64,000 nt of DNA from Luidia sarsii. Lineage: Eukaryota; Echinodermata; Asteroidea; Paxillosida; Luidiidae. Within the stretch, counting starts at the first letter, position 1. Every line of letters starts with the position of its first letter. The notes under the pieces are model-generated. The model ran no database searches, was not told where the DNA came from, and worked only from the letters and a program-made list of their open reading frames with translations. Location: NCBI GenBank assembly GCA_949987565.1, contig OX465107.1, positions 13,699,051-13,763,050 of the forward strand. Reading direction: 5' to 3'. Below, one piece after another: positions 41,101 through 54,718 of this stretch. A program made the position numbers and the translations under genes.

Positions 41101-41609
41101 TTCCTCGCTGATTAAAGTAAGTTCTCTTTGCATGATGATAATTTCATCATCAAATGTCCGATTTCAGATTTCTTGAAACTGGTCGATTGCCCTTTCCAAG
41201 GCCTCACAGCAGAAAAAGTTTCAGCTTTTTCATAATAAAATTAATGGAGATATTAACTCGCAAAGTCTGTTTTTCTTTTCAGATTCTCTCCGCCGTGTGT
41301 AACTTGCTACTGCCCATACAACACAAGCTGCCTCGCTGATTAAAGTAAGTTCTCATTGCATGATGATAGTTTTATTATCAAATGTCCGATTTCAGATTTC
41401 TTAATACTGGTCGATTGCCCGTTCCAAGGCCTCACCGCAGACCAAGTTTCATCTTTTTCATATTAAATTTGAAGGAGATATTAACTGGCAAAATTTGTTT
41501 TTCCTTCCAGATTATCTCCGCCGACTGTTACGCGATCCTGGCCATACAACACAAGCTTCCTCGCTGATTAAAGTAAGTTCTCTTTGCATGATAATAATTT
41601 CATCATCAA
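37056..41609. repeat. 5-mer higher-order repeat, four copies (about 1137-1140 bp)
   Basis: The order is a class B variant with TATTATTTAGC, an AATGCC class A unit, a plain A unit, a CTTGAAAC class B unit and a CAAAATTTG A unit. It is repeated at 37056-38192 and 38193-39329 (1137 bp each, with the 225-bp unit), then 39330-40469 and 40470-41609 (1140 bp each). Copies differ by point changes such as TTTTTTTTTTCC near 37622 and 38762. The fourth copy replaces the AATGCC unit with one reading AAGTATCATC. Confidence 0.84.
37740..37964. repeat. 225-bp monomer with 3-bp hairpin-arm deletion (type example)
   Basis: The end of this class B unit reads GTTTTATTAAATGTCC instead of GTTTTATTATCAAATGTCC, a 3-bp loss that truncates the right arm of the monomer hairpin. 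The same 225-bp unit occurs at 38877, 42294, 44343, 49127, 51632 and 52541. All are class B and all are followed by a class A unit. It is a clean marker for counting higher-order copies between about 37 and 53 kb. Confidence 0.9.
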
Positions 41610-41837
41610 ATGTCCGATTTCAGATTTCTTCAAACTGGTCGATTGCCCTTTCCAAGGCCTCACAGCAGAAAAAGTTTCAGCTTTTTCATAATAAAATTGA
41701 AGGAGATATTATCTCGCAAAGTCTGTTTTTCTTTTCAGATTCTCTCCGCCGACTGTAATTTGCTACTGACCATACAACACAAGCTGCCTCGCTGATTAAA
41801 GTAAGTTCTCATTGCATGATGATAGTTTTATCATCAA

Positions 41838-44800
41838 ATGTCCGATTTCAGATTTCTTAATACTGGTCGATTGCCCGTTCCAAGGCCTCACCGCAGACCA
41901 AGTATCATCTTTTTCATATTAAATTTGAAGGAGATATTAACTGGCAAAATTTGTTTTTCCTTCCAGATTATCTCCGCCGACTGTTACGCGATCCTGCCCA
42001 TACAACACAAGCTTCCTCGCTGATTAAAGTAAGTTCTCATTGCATGATGATAGTTTTATTATCAAATGTCCGATTTCAGATTTCTTAATACTGGTCGATT
42101 GCCCGTTCCAAGGCCTCACCGCAGACCAAGTTTCATCTTTTTCATATTAAATTTGAAGGAGATATTAACTGGCAAAATTTGTTTTTCCTTCCAGATTATC
42201 TCCGGCGACTGTTACGCGATCCTGCCCATACAACACAAGCTTCCTCGCTGATTAAAGTAAGTTCTCTTTGCATGATGATAATTTCATCATCAAATGTCCG
42301 ATTTCAGATTTCTTGAAACTGGTCGATTGCCCTTTCCAAGGCCTCACAGCAGAAAAAGTTTCAGCTTTTTCATAATAAAATTAATGGAGATATTAACTCG
42401 CAAAGTCTGTTTTTCTTTTCAGATTCTCTCCGCCGTGTGTAACTTGCTACTGCCCATGCAACACAAGCTGCCTCGCTGATTAAAGTAAGTTCTCATTGCA
42501 TGATGATAGTTTTATTAAATGTCCGATTTCAGATTTCTTAATACTGGTCGATTGCCCGTTCCAAGGCCTCACCGCAGACCAAGTTTCATCTTTTTCATAT
42601 TAAATTTGAAGGAGATATTAACTGGCAAAATTTGTTTTTCCTTCCAGATTATCTCCGCCGACTGTTACGCGATCCTGCCAATACAACACAAGCTTCCTCG
42701 CTGATTAAAGTAAGTTCTCTTTGCATGATGATAATTTCATCATCAAATGTCCGATTTCAGATTTCTTAATACTGGTCGATTGCCCGTTCCAAGGCCTCAC
42801 AGCAGAAAAAGTTTCAGCTTTTTCATAATAAAATTTATGGAGATATTAACTCGCAAAGTCTGTTTTTCTTTTCAGATTCTCTCCGCCGACTGTAATTTGC
42901 TACTGACCATACAACACAAGCTGCCTCGCTGATTAAAGTAAGTTCTCATTGCATGATGATAGTTTTATCATCAAATGTCCGATTTCAGATTTCGTAATAC
43001 TGGTCGATTGCCCGTTCCAATGCCTCACCGCAGACCAAGTTTCATCTTTTTCATATTAAATTTGAAGGAGATATTAACTGGCAAAGTTTGTTTTTCCTTC
43101 CAGATTATCTCCGCCGACTGTTATGCGATCCTGCCCATACAACACAAGCTGCCTCGCTGATTAAAGTAAGTTCTCATTGCATGATGATAGTTTTATCATC
43201 AAATGTCCGATTTCAGATTTCTTAATACTGGTCGATTGCCCGTTCCACGGCCTCACCGCAGACCAAGTTTCATCTTTTTCATATTAAATTTGAAGGAGAT
43301 ATTAACTGGCAAAGTTTGTTTTTCCTTCCAGATTATCTCCGCCGACTGTTATGCGATCCTGCCCATACAACACAAGCTTCCTCGCTGATTAAAGTAAGTT
43401 CTCTTTGCATGATGATAATTTCATCATCAAATGTCCGATTTCAGATTTCTTGAAACTGGTCGATTGCCCTTTCCAAGGCCTCACAGCAGAAAAAGTTTCA
43501 GCTTTTTCATAATAAAATTAATGGAGATATTAACTCGCAAAGTCTGTTTTTCTTTTCAGATTCTCTCCGCCGTGTGTAACTTGCTACTGCCCATACAACA
43601 CAAGCTGCCTCGCTGATTAAAGTAAGTTCTCATTGCATGATGATAGTTTTATCGTCAAATGTCCGATTTCAGATTTCTTAATACTGGTCGATTGCCCGTT
43701 CCAAGGCCTCACCGCAGACCAAGTATCATCTTTTTCATATTAAATTTGAAGGAGATATTAACTGGCAAAATTTGTTTTTCCTTCCAGATTATCTCCGCCG
43801 ACTGTTACGCGATCCTGCCCATACAACACAAGCTTCCTCGCTGATTAAAGTAAGTTCTCATTGCATGATGATAGTTTTATTATCAAATGTCCGATTTCAG
43901 ATTTCTTAATACTGGTCGATTGCCCGTTCCAAGGCCTCACCGCAGACCAAGTTTCATCTTTTTCATATTAAATTTGAAGGAGATATTAACTGGCAAAATT
44001 TGTTTTTCCTTCCAGATTATCTCCGGCGACTGTTACGCGATCCTGCCCATACAACACAAGCTTCCTCGCTGATTAAAGTAAGTTCTCTTTGCATTATGAT
44101 AATTTCATCATCAAATGTCCGATTTCAGATTTCTTAATACTGGTCGATTGCCCGTTCCAAGGCCTCACAGCAGAAAAAGTTTCAGCTTTTTCATAATAAA
44201 ATTGAAGGAGATATTATCTCGCAAAGTCTGTTTTTCTTTTCAGATTCTCTCCGCCGACTGTAATTTGCTACTGACCATACAACACAAGCTTCCTCGCTGA
44301 TTAAAGTAAGTTCTCTTTGCATGATGATAATTTCATCATCAAATGTCCGATTTCAGATTTCTTGAAACTGGTCGATTGCCCTTTCCAAGGCCTCACAGCA
44401 GAAAAAGTTTCAGCTTTTTCATAATAAAATTAATGGAGATATTAACTCGCAAAGTCTGTTTTTCTTTTCAGATTCTCTCCGCCGTGTGTAACTTGCTACT
44501 GCCCATGCAACACAAGCTGCCTCGCTGATTAAAGTAAGTTCTCATTGCATGATGATAGTTTTATTAAATGTCCGATTTCAGATTTCTTAATACTGGTCGA
44601 TTGCCCGTTCCAAGGCCTCACCGCAGACCAAGTTTCATCTTTTTCATATTAAATTTGAAGGAGATATTAACTGGCAAAATTTGTTTTTCCTTCCAGATTA
44701 TCTCCGCCGACTGTTACGCGATCCTGCCAATACAACACAAGCTTCCTCGCTGATTAAAGTAAGTTCTCTTTGCATGATGATAATTTCATCATCAAATGTC

Positions 44801-46847
44801 CGATTTCAGATTTCTTAATACTGGTCGATTGCCCGTTCCAAGGCCTCACAGCAGAAAAAGTTTCAGCTTTTTCATAATAAAATTTATGGAGATATTAACT
44901 CGCAAAGTCTGTTTTTCTTTTCAGATTCTCTCCGCCGACTGTAATTTGCTACTGACCATACAACACAAGCTGCCTCGCTGATTAAAGTAAGTTCTCATTG
45001 CATGATGATAGTTTTATCATCAAATGTCCGATTTCAGATTTCGTAATACTGGTCGATTGCCCGTTCCAATGCCTCACCGCAGACCAAGTTTCATCTTTTT
45101 CATATTAAATTTGAAGGAGATATTAACTGGCAAAGTTTGTTTTTCCTTCCAGATTATCTCCGCCGACTGTTATGCGATCCTGCCCATACAACACAAGCTG
45201 CCTCGCTGATTAAAGTAAGTTCTCATTGCATCTTGATAGTTTTATCATCAAATGTCCGATTTCAGATTTCTTAATACTGGTCGATTGCCCGTTCCACGGC
45301 CTCACCGCAGACCAAGTTTCATCTTTTTCATATTAAATTTGAAGGAGATATTAACTGGCAAAGTTTGTTTTTCCTTCCAGATTATCTCCGCCGACTGTTA
45401 TGCGATCCTGCCCATACAACACAAGCTTCCTCGCTGATTAAAGTAAGTTCTCTTTGCATGATGATAATTTCATCATCAAATGTCCGATTTCAGATTTCTT
45501 GAAACTGGTCGATTGCCCTTTCCAAGGCCTCACAGCAGAAAAAGTTTCAGCTTTTTCATAATAAAATTAATGGAGATATTAACTCGCAAAGTCTGTTTTT
45601 CTTTTCAGATTCTCTCCGCCGTGTGTAACTTGCTACTGCCCATACAACACAAGCTGCCTCGCTGATTAAAGTAAGTTCTCATTGCATGATGATAGTTTTA
45701 TTATCAAATGTCCGATTTCAGATTTCTTAATACTGGTCGATTGCCCGTTCCAAGGCCTCACCGCAGACCAAGTTTCATCTTTTTCATATTAAATTTGAAG
45801 GAGATATTAACTGGCAAAATTTGTTTTTCCTTCCAGATTATCTCCGCCGACTGTTACGCGATCCTGCCAATACAACACAAGCTTCCTCGCTGATTAAAGT
45901 AAGTTCTCTTTGCATGATGATAATTTCATCATCAAATGTCCGATTTCAGATTTCTTAATACTGGTCGATTGCCCGTTCCAAGGCCTCACAGCAGAAAAAG
46001 TTTCAGCTTTTTCATAATAAAATTTATGGAGATATTAACTCGCAAAGTCTGTTTTTCTTTTCAGATTCTCTCCGCCGACTGTAATTTGCTACTGACCATA
46101 CAACACAAGCTGCCTCGCTGATTAAAGTAAGTTCTCATTGCATGATGATAGTTTTATCATCAAATGTCCGATTTCAGATTTCGTAATACTGGTCGATTGC
46201 CCGTTCCAATGCCTCACCGCAGACCAAGTTTCATCTTTTTCATATTAAATTTGAAGGAGATATTAACTGGCAAAGTTTGTTTTTCCTTCCAGATTATCTC
46301 CGCCGACTGTTATGCGATCCTGCCCATACAACACAAGCTGCCTCGCTGATTAAAGTAAGTTCTCATTGCATCTTGATAGTTTTATCATCAAATGTCCGAT
46401 TTCAGATTTCTTAATACTGGTCGATTGCCCGTTCCACGGCCTCACCGCAGACCAAGTTTCATCTTTTTCATATTAAATTTGAAGGAGATATTAACTGGCA
46501 AAGTTTGTTTTTCCTTCCAGATTATCTCCGCCGACTGTTATGCGATCCTGCCCATACAACACAAGCTTCCTCGCTGATTAAAGTAAGTTCTCTTTGCATG
46601 ATGATAATTTCATCATCAAATGTCCGATTTCAGATTTCTTGAAACTGGTCGATTGCCCTTTCCAAGGCCTCACAGCAGAAAAAGTTTCAGCTTTTTCATA
46701 ATAAAATTAATGGAGATATTAACTCGCAAAGTCTGTTTTTCTTTTCAGATTCTCTCCGCCGTGTGTAACTTGCTACTGCCCATACAACACAAGCTGCCTC
46801 GCTGATTAAAGTAAGTTCTCATTGCATGATGATAGTTTTATTATCAA
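41838..46847. repeat. 8/9-mer and nested 5-mer higher-order repeats
   Basis: 41838-43658 (8 units, 1821 bp) recurs as 43659-45707 (9 units, 2049 bp). Shared markers are AAGTATCATC, TCTCCGGCGAC, CCCATGCAACAC with the 225-bp unit, and TTCGTAATAC with AATGCC. The extra unit in the second copy is 44115-44342, preceded by GCATTATGATAA. The last five units, 44568-45707, are then copied again as 45708-46847 (1140 bp), sharing the rare GCATCTTGATAG near 45228 and 46368. Confidence 0.86.
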
Positions 46848-47530
46848 ATGTCCGATTTCAGATTTCTTAATACTGGTCGATTGCCCGTTCCAAGGCCTCA
46901 CCGCAGACCAAGTTTCTTCTTTTTCATATTAAATTTGAAGGAGATATTAACTGGCAAATTTTTTTTTCCTTCCAGATTATCTCCGCCGACTGTTACGCGA
47001 TCCTGCCCATACAACACAAGCTTCCTCGCTGATTAAAGTAAGTTCTCTTTGCATGATAATAATTTCATCATCAAATGTCCGATTTCAGATTTCTTCAAAC
47101 TGGTCGATTGCCCTTTCCAAGGCCTCACAGCAGAAAAAGTTTCAGCTTTTTCATAATAAAATTGAAGGAGATATTATCTCGCAAAGTCTGTTTTTCTTTT
47201 CAGATTCTCTCCGCCGACTGTAATTTGCTACTGACCATACAACACAAGCTGCCTCGCTGATTAAAGTAAGTTCTCATTGCATGATGATAGTTTTATCATC
47301 AAATGTCCGATTTCAGATTTCTTAATACTGGTCGATTGCCCGTTCCAATGCCTCACCGCAGACCAAGTTTCATCTTTTTCATATTAAATTTGAAGGAGAT
47401 ATTAACTGGCAAAGTCTGTTTTTCCTTCCAGATTATCTCCGCCGACTGTTATGCGATCCTGCCCATACAACACAAGCTGCCTCGCTGATTAAAGTAAGTT
47501 CTCATTGCATGATGATAGTTTTATCGTCAA

Positions 47531-50500
47531 ATGTCCGATTTCAGATTTCTTAATACTGGTCGATTGCCCGTTCCAAGGCCTCACCGCAGACCAAGTATCA
47601 TCTTTTTCATATTAAATTTGAAGGAGATATTAACTGGCAAAATTTGTTTTTCCTTCCAGATTATCTCCGCCGACTGTTACGCGATCCTGCCCATACAACA
47701 CAAGCTTCCTCGCTGATTAAAGTAAGTTCTCATTGCATGATGATAGTTTTATTTTCAAATGTCCGATTTCAGATTTCTTAATACTGGTCGATTGCCCGTT
47801 CCAAGGCCTCACCGCAGACCAAGTTTCATCTTTTTCATATTAAGTTTGAAGGAGATATTAACTGGCAAAATTTGTTTTTCCTTCCAGATTATCTCCGGCG
47901 ACTGTTACGCGATCCTGCCCATACAACACAAGCTTCCTCGCTGATTAAAGTAAGTTCTCTTTGCATTATGATAATTTCATCATCAAATGTCCGATTTCAG
48001 ATTTCTTAATACTGGTCGATTGCCCGTTCCAAGGCCTCACAGCAGAAAAAGTTTCAGCTTTTTCATAATAAAATTGAAGGAGATATTATCTCGCAAAGTC
48101 TGTTTTTCTTTTCAGATTCTCTCCGCCGACTGTAATTTGCTACTGACCATACAACACAAGCTTCCTCGCTGATTAAAGTAAGTTCTCTTTGCATGATAAT
48201 AATTTCATCATCAATTGTCCGATTTCAGATTTCTTCAAACTGGTCGATTTCACTTTCCAAGGCCTCACAGCAGAAAAAGTTTCAGCTTTTTCATAATAAA
48301 ATTAATGGAGATATTAACTCGCAAAGTCTGTTTTTCTTTTCAGATTCTCTCCGCCGTGTGTAATTTGCTACTGCCCATACAACACAAGCTGCCTCGCTGA
48401 TTAAAGTAAGTTCTCATTGCATGATGATAATTTCATCATCAAATGTCCGATTTCAGATTTCTTAATACTGGTCGATTGCCCGTTCCAAGGCCTCACAGCA
48501 GAAAAAGTTTCAGCTTTTTCATAATAAAATTGAAGGAGATATTATTTAGTAAAGTCTGTTTTTCTTTTCAGATTCTCTCCGCCGACTGTAATTTGCTACT
48601 GACCATACAACACAAGCTGCCTCGCTGATTAAAGTAAGTTCTCATTGCATGATGATAGTTTTATCATCAAATGTCCGATTTCAGATTTCTTAATACTGGT
48701 CGATTGCCCGTTCCAATGCCTCACCGCAGACCAAGTTTCATCTTTTTCATATTAAATTTGAAGGAGATATTAACTGGCAAAGTTTGTTTTTCCTTCCAGA
48801 TTATCTCCGCCGACTGTTATGCGATCCTGCCCATACAACACAAGCTGCCTCGCTGATTAAAGTAAGTTCTCATTGCATGATGATAGTTTTATCATCAAAT
48901 GTCCGATTTCAGATTTCTTGAAACTGGTCGATTGCCCGTTCCAAGGCCTCACCGCAGACCAAGTTTCACCTTTTTCATGTTAAATTTGAAGGAGATATTA
49001 ACTGGCAAAGTTTGTTTTTCCTTCCAGATTATCTCCGCCGACTGTTATGCGATCCTGCCCATACAACACAAGCTTCCTCGCTGATTAAAGTAAGTTCTCT
49101 TTGCATGATGATAATTTCATCATCAAATGTCCGATATCAGATTTCTTGAAACTGGTCGATTGCCCTTTCCAAGGCCTCACAGCAGAAACAGTTTCAGCTT
49201 TTTCATAATAAAATTAATGGAGATATTAACTCGCAAAGTCTGTTTTTCTTTTCAGATTCTCTCCGCCGTGTGTAATTTGCTACTGCCCATACAACACAAG
49301 CTGCCTCGCTGATTAAAGTAAGTTCTCATTGCATGATGATAGTTTTATTAAATGTCCGATTTCAGATTTCTTAATACTGGTCGATTGCCCGTTCCAAGGC
49401 CTCACCGCAGACCAAGTTTCATCTTTTTCATATTAAATTTGAAGGAGATATTAACTGGCAAAATTTGTTTTTCCTTCCAGATTATCTCCGCCGACTGTTA
49501 CGCGATCCTGCCAATACAACACAAGCTTCCTCGCTGATTAAAGTAAGTTCTCTTTGCATGATGATAATTTCATCATCAAATGTCCGATTTCAGATTTCTT
49601 CAAACTGGTCGATTTCACTTTCCAAGGCCTCACAGCAGAAAAAGTTTCAGCTTTTTCATAATAAAATTAATGGAGATATTAACTCGCAAAGTCTGTTTTT
49701 CTTTTCAGATTCTCTCCGCCGTGTGTAATTTGCTACTGCCCATACAACACAAGCTGCCTCGCTGATTAAAGTAAGTTCTCATTGCATGATGATAGTTTTA
49801 TCATCAAATGTCCGATTTCAGATTTCTTAATACTGGTCGATTGCCCGTTCCAAGGCCTCACCGCAGACCAAGTATCATCTTTTTCATATTAAATTTGAAG
49901 GAGATATTAACTGGCAAAATTTGTTTTTCCTTCCAGATTATCTCCGCCGACTGTTACGCGATCCTGCCCATACAACACAAGCTTCCTCGCTGATTAAAGT
50001 AAGTTCTCATTGCATGATGATAGTTTTATTATCAAATGTCCGATTTCAGATTTCTTAATACTGGTCGATTGCCCGTTCCAAGGCCTCACCGCAGACCAAG
50101 TTTCATCTTTTTCATATTAAGTTTGAAGGAGATATTAACTGGCAAAATTTGTTTTTCCTTCCAGATTATCTCCGGCGACTGTTACGCGATCCTGCCCATA
50201 CAACACAAGCTTCCTCGCTGATTAAAGTAAGTTCTCTTTGCATTATGATAATTTCATCATCAAATGTCCGATTTCAGATTTCTTAATACTGGTCGATTGC
50301 CCGTTCCAAGGCCTCACAGCAGAAAAAGTTTCAGCTTTTTCATAATAAAATTGAAGGAGATATTATCTCGCAAAGTCTGTTTTTCTTTTCAGATTCTCTC
50401 CGCCGACTGTAATTTGCTACTGACCATACAACACAAGCTTCCTCGCTGATTAAAGTAAGTTCTCTTTGCATGATAATAATTTCATCATCAATTGTCCGAT

Positions 50501-52312
50501 TTCAGATTTCTTCAAACTGGTCGATTTCACTTTCCAAGGCCTCACAGCAGAAAAAGTTTCAGCTTTTTCATAATAAAATTAATGGAGATATTAACTCGCA
50601 AAGTCTGTTTTTCTTTTCAGATTCTCTCCGCCGTGTGTAATTTGCTACTGCCCATACAACACAAGCTGCCTCGCTGATTAAAGTAAGTTCTCATTGCATG
50701 ATGATAGTTTTATCATCAAATGTCCGATTTCAGATTTCTTAATACTGGTCGATTGCCCGTTCCAAGGCCTCACCGCAGACCAAGTTTCACCTTTTTCATA
50801 TTAAATTTGAAGGAGATATTAACTGGCAAAGTTTGTTTTCCCTTCCAGATTATCTCCGCCGACTGTTACGCGATCCTGCCAATACAACACAAGCTTCCTC
50901 GCTGATTAAAGTAAGTTCTCTTTGCATGATGATAATTTCATCATCAAATGTCCGATTTCAGATTTCTTAATACTGGTCGATTGCCCGTTCCAAGGCCTCA
51001 CAGCAGAAAAAGTTTCAGCTTTTTCATAATAAAATTGAAGGAGATATTATTTAGTAAAGTCTGTTTTTCTTTTCAGATTCTCTCCGCCGACTGTAATTTG
51101 CTACTGACCATACAACACAAGCTGCCTCGCTGATTAAAGTAAGTTCTCATTGCATGATGATAGTTTTATCATCAAATGTCCGATTTCAGATTTCTTAATA
51201 CTGGTCGATTGCCCGTTCCAATGCCTCACCGCAGACCAAGTTTCATCTTTTTCATATTAAATTTGAAGGAGATATTAACTGGCAAAGTTTGTTTTTCCTT
51301 CCAGATTATCTCCGCCGACTGTTATGCGATCCTGCCCATACAACACAAGCTGCCTCGCTGATTAAAGTAAGTTCTCATTGCATGATGATAGTTTTATCAT
51401 CAAATGTCCGATTTCAGATTTCTTGAAACTGGTCGATTGCCCGTTCCAAGGCCTCACCGCAGACCAAGTTTCACCTTTTTCATGTTAAATTTGAAGGAGA
51501 TATTAACTGGCAAAGTTTGTTTTTCCTTCCAGATTATCTCCGCCGACTGTTATGCGATCCTGCCCATACAACACAAGCTTCCTCGCTGATTAAAGTAAGT
51601 TCTCTTTGCATGATGATAATTTCATCATCAAATGTCCGATATCAGATTTCTTGAAACTGGTCGATTGCCCTTTCCAAGGCCTCACAGCAGAAACAGTTTC
51701 AGCTTTTTCATAATAAAATTAATGGAGATATTAACTCGCAAAGTCTGTTTTTCTTTTCAGATTCTCTCCGCCGTGTGTAATTTGCTACTGCCCATACAAC
51801 ACAAGCTGCCTCGCTGATTAAAGTAAGTTCTCATTGCATGATGATAGTTTTATTAAATGTCCGATTTCAGATTTCTTAATACTGGTCGATTGCCCGTTCC
51901 AAGGCCTCACCGCAGACCAAGTTTCATCTTTTTCATATTAAATTTGAAGGAGATATTAACTGGCAAAATTTGTTTTTCCTTCCAGATTATCTCCGCCGAC
52001 TGTTACGCGATCCTGCCAATACAACACAAGCTTCCTCGCTGATTAAAGTAAGTTCTCTTTGCATGATGATAATTTCATCATCAAATGTCCGATTTCAGAT
52101 TTCTTCAAACTGGTCGATTTCACTTTCCAAGGCCTCACAGCAGAAAAAGTTTCAGCTTTTTCATAATAAAATTAATGGAGATATTAACTCGCAAAGTCTG
52201 TTTTTCTTTTCAGATTCTCTCCGCCGTGTGTAATTTGCTACTGCCCATACAACACAAGCTGCCTCGCTGATTAAAGTAAGTTCTCATTGCATGATGATAG
52301 TTTTATCATCAA
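47531..52312. repeat. 10-mer/11-mer higher-order repeat pair
   Basis: 47531-49807 (10 units, 2277 bp) and 49808-52312 (11 units, 2505 bp) agree in order. Shared markers are AAGTATCATC, TATTAAGTTTG, GCATTATGATAA, a CTTCAAAC unit with GGTCGATTTCAC, TTTAGTAAAG, AATGCC, CATGTTAAATTTG, CCGATATCAG with AGAAACAG, and the 225-bp unit. The second copy has one additional unit (50720-50947, TTTCACC with GTTTTCCCTTCC). That unit appears again just beyond the block at 52313. Confidence 0.86.
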
Positions 52313-54361
52313 ATGTCCGATTTCAGATTTCTTAATACTGGTCGATTGCCCGTTCCAAGGCCTCACCGCAGACCAAGTTTCACCTTTTTCATATTAAATT
52401 TGAAGGAGATATTAACTGGCAAAGTTTGTTTTCCCTTCCAGATTATCTCCGCCGACTGTTACGCGATCCTGCCAATACAACACAAGCTTCCTCGCTGATT
52501 AAAGTAAGTTCTCTTTGCATGATGATAATTTCATCATCAAATGTCCGATTTCAGATTTCTTGAAACTGGTCGATTGCCCTTTCCAAGGCCTCACAGCAGA
52601 AACAGTTTCAGCCTTTTCATAATAAAATTAATGGAGATATTAACTCGCAAAGTCTGTTTTTCTTTTCAGATTCTCTCCGCCGTGTGTAATTTGCTACTGC
52701 CCATACAACACAAGCTGCCTCGCTGATTAAAGTAAGTTCTCATTGCATGATGATAGTTTTATTAAATGTCCGATTTCAGATTTCTTAATACTGGTCGATT
52801 GCCCGTTCCAAGGCCTCACCGCAGACCAAGTTTCATCTTTTTCATATTAAATTTGAAGGAGATATTAACTGGCAAAATTTGTTTTTCCTTCCAGATTATC
52901 TCCGCCGACTGTTACGCGATCCTGCCAATACAACACAAGCTTCCTCGCTAATTAAAGTAAGTTCTCTTTGCATGATGATAATTTCATCATCAAATGTCCG
53001 ATTTCAGATTTCTTAATACTGGTCGATTGCCCGCTCCAAGGCCTCACAGCAGAAAAAGTTTCAGCTTTTTCATAATAAAATTTATGGAGATATTAACTCG
53101 CAAAGCCTGTTTTTCTTTTCAGATTCTCTCCGCCGACTGTAATTTGCTACTGACCATACAACACAAGCTGCCTCGCTGATTAAAGTAAGTTCTCATTGCA
53201 TGATGATAGTTTTATCATCAAATGTCCGATTTCAGATTTCTTAATACTGGTCGATTGCCCGTTCCAATGCCTCACCGCAGACCAAGTTTCATCTTTTTCA
53301 TATTAAATTTGAAGGAGATATTAACTGGCAAAGTTTGTTTTTCCTTCCAGATTATCTCCGCCGACTGTTATGCGATCCTGCCCATACAACACAAGCTTCC
53401 TCGCTGATTAAAGTAAGTTCTCTTTGCATGATAATAATTTCATCATCAAATGTCCGATTTCAGATTTCTTCAAACTGTTCGATTGCCCTTTCCAAGGCCT
53501 CACAGCAGAAAAAGTTTCAGCTTTTTCATAATAAAATTAATGGAGATATTAACTCGCAAAGTCCGTTTTTCTTTTCAGATTCTCTCCGCCGTGTGTAATT
53601 TGCTACTGCCCATACAACACAAGCTGCCTCGCTGATTAAAGTAAGTTCTCATTGCATGATGATAGTTTTATTATCAAATGTCCGATTTCAGATTTCTTAA
53701 TACTGGTCGATTGCCCGTTCCAAGGCCTCACCGCAGACCAAGTTTCATCTTTTTCATATTAAATTTGAAGGAGATATTAACTGGCAAAATTTGTTTTTCC
53801 TTCCAGATTATCTCCGCCGACTGTTATGCGATCCTGCCCATACAACACAAGCTGCCTCGCTGATTAAAGTAAGTTCTCATTGCATGATGATAGTTTTATC
53901 ATCAAGTGTCCGATTTCAGATTTCTTAATACTGGTCGATTGCCCGTTCCAAGGCCTCACAGCAGAAAAAGTTTCAGCTTTTTCATAATAAAATTGAAGGA
54001 GATATTATCTCGCAAAGTCTGTTTTTCTTTTCAGATTCTCTCCGCCGACTGTAATTTGCTACTGACCATACAACACAAGCTGCCTCGCTGATTAAAGTAA
54101 GTTCTCATTGCATGATGATAGTTTTATCATCAAATGTCCGATTTCTGATTTCTTAATACTGGTCGATTGCCCGTTCCAATGCCTCACCGCAGACCAAGTT
54201 TCATCTTTTTCATATTAAATTTGAAGGAGATATTAACTGGCAAAGTTTGTTTTTCCTTCCAGATTATCTCCGCCGACTGTTATGCGATCCTGCCCATACA
54301 ACACAAGCTGCCTCGCTGATTAAAGTAAGTTCTCATTGCATGATGATAGTTTTATCATCAA
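52313..54361. repeat. Satellite segment of recombined units between blocks
   Basis: Nine units without a clear internal period. They reuse variants from the left (225-bp unit at 52541, AATGCC unit at 53222) with private changes such as GCCCGCTCC near 53031, AAAGCCTG near 53103 and GATTTCTGATTTC in the 54134 unit. No non-satellite DNA is present. Confidence 0.7.
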
Positions 54362-54552
54362 ATGTCCGATTTCAGATTTCTTAATACTGGTCGATTGCCC
54401 GTTCCAAGGCCTCACCGCAGACCAAGTTTCATCTTTTTCATATTAAATTTGAAGGAGATATTAACTGGCAAAGTTTGTTTTTCCTTCCAGATTATCTCCG
54501 CCGACTGTTATGCGATCCTGCCCATACAACACAAGCTGCCTCGCTGATTAAA

Positions 54553-54718
54553 GTAAGTTCTCATTGCATGATGATAGTTTTATCATCAAATGTCCGATTT
54601 CAGATTTCTTAATACTGGTCGATTGCCCGTTCCAAGGCCTCACCGCAGACCAAGTTTCATCTTTTTCATATTAAATTTGAAGGAGATATTAACTGGCAAA
54701 GTTTGTTTTTCCTTCCAG
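54553..54718 (+). other. Splice-site-like signal set in each monomer, type example
   Basis: GATTAAA is followed by GTAAGT at 54553-54558, a strong match to the metazoan 5' splice site. CAG ends at 54603 after GATTT (51-nt span) and again at 54718 after the pyrimidine tract TTTTTCCTTC (166-nt span). This leaves a 62-nt exon-like piece up to the next GTAAGT at 54781. The set recurs with period 228 on the + strand. Exceptions such as AAAGAAAGTT, AAAGAAGGTT, AAAGTTAGTT and AAAATAAGTT show it is not strictly kept. No transcription or splicing is demonstrated. Confidence 0.5.
54569..54588. repeat. Monomer hairpin (inverted repeat), type example
   Basis: TGATGATA, loop GTTT, TATCATCA: a perfect 8-bp stem with a 4-nt loop, present once per monomer just upstream of the ATGTCCGA word. 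The common alternative TGATGAT-AATTTC-ATCATCA keeps a 7-bp stem. Forms with TATTATCA or ATAATAATTTC have one mismatch or wobble, and the 225-bp units lose part of the right arm. It may be a fold in single-stranded DNA or a transcript, but its tolerance of arm deletions argues against an essential role. Confidence 0.7.

Noticed and set aside
54569..54620. Hammerhead ribozyme, as found in some animal satellites.
   Set aside because: TGATGA and, in class B, GAAAC followed by GGTC are present, but the full CTGATGA core in correct order with the three stems is not.
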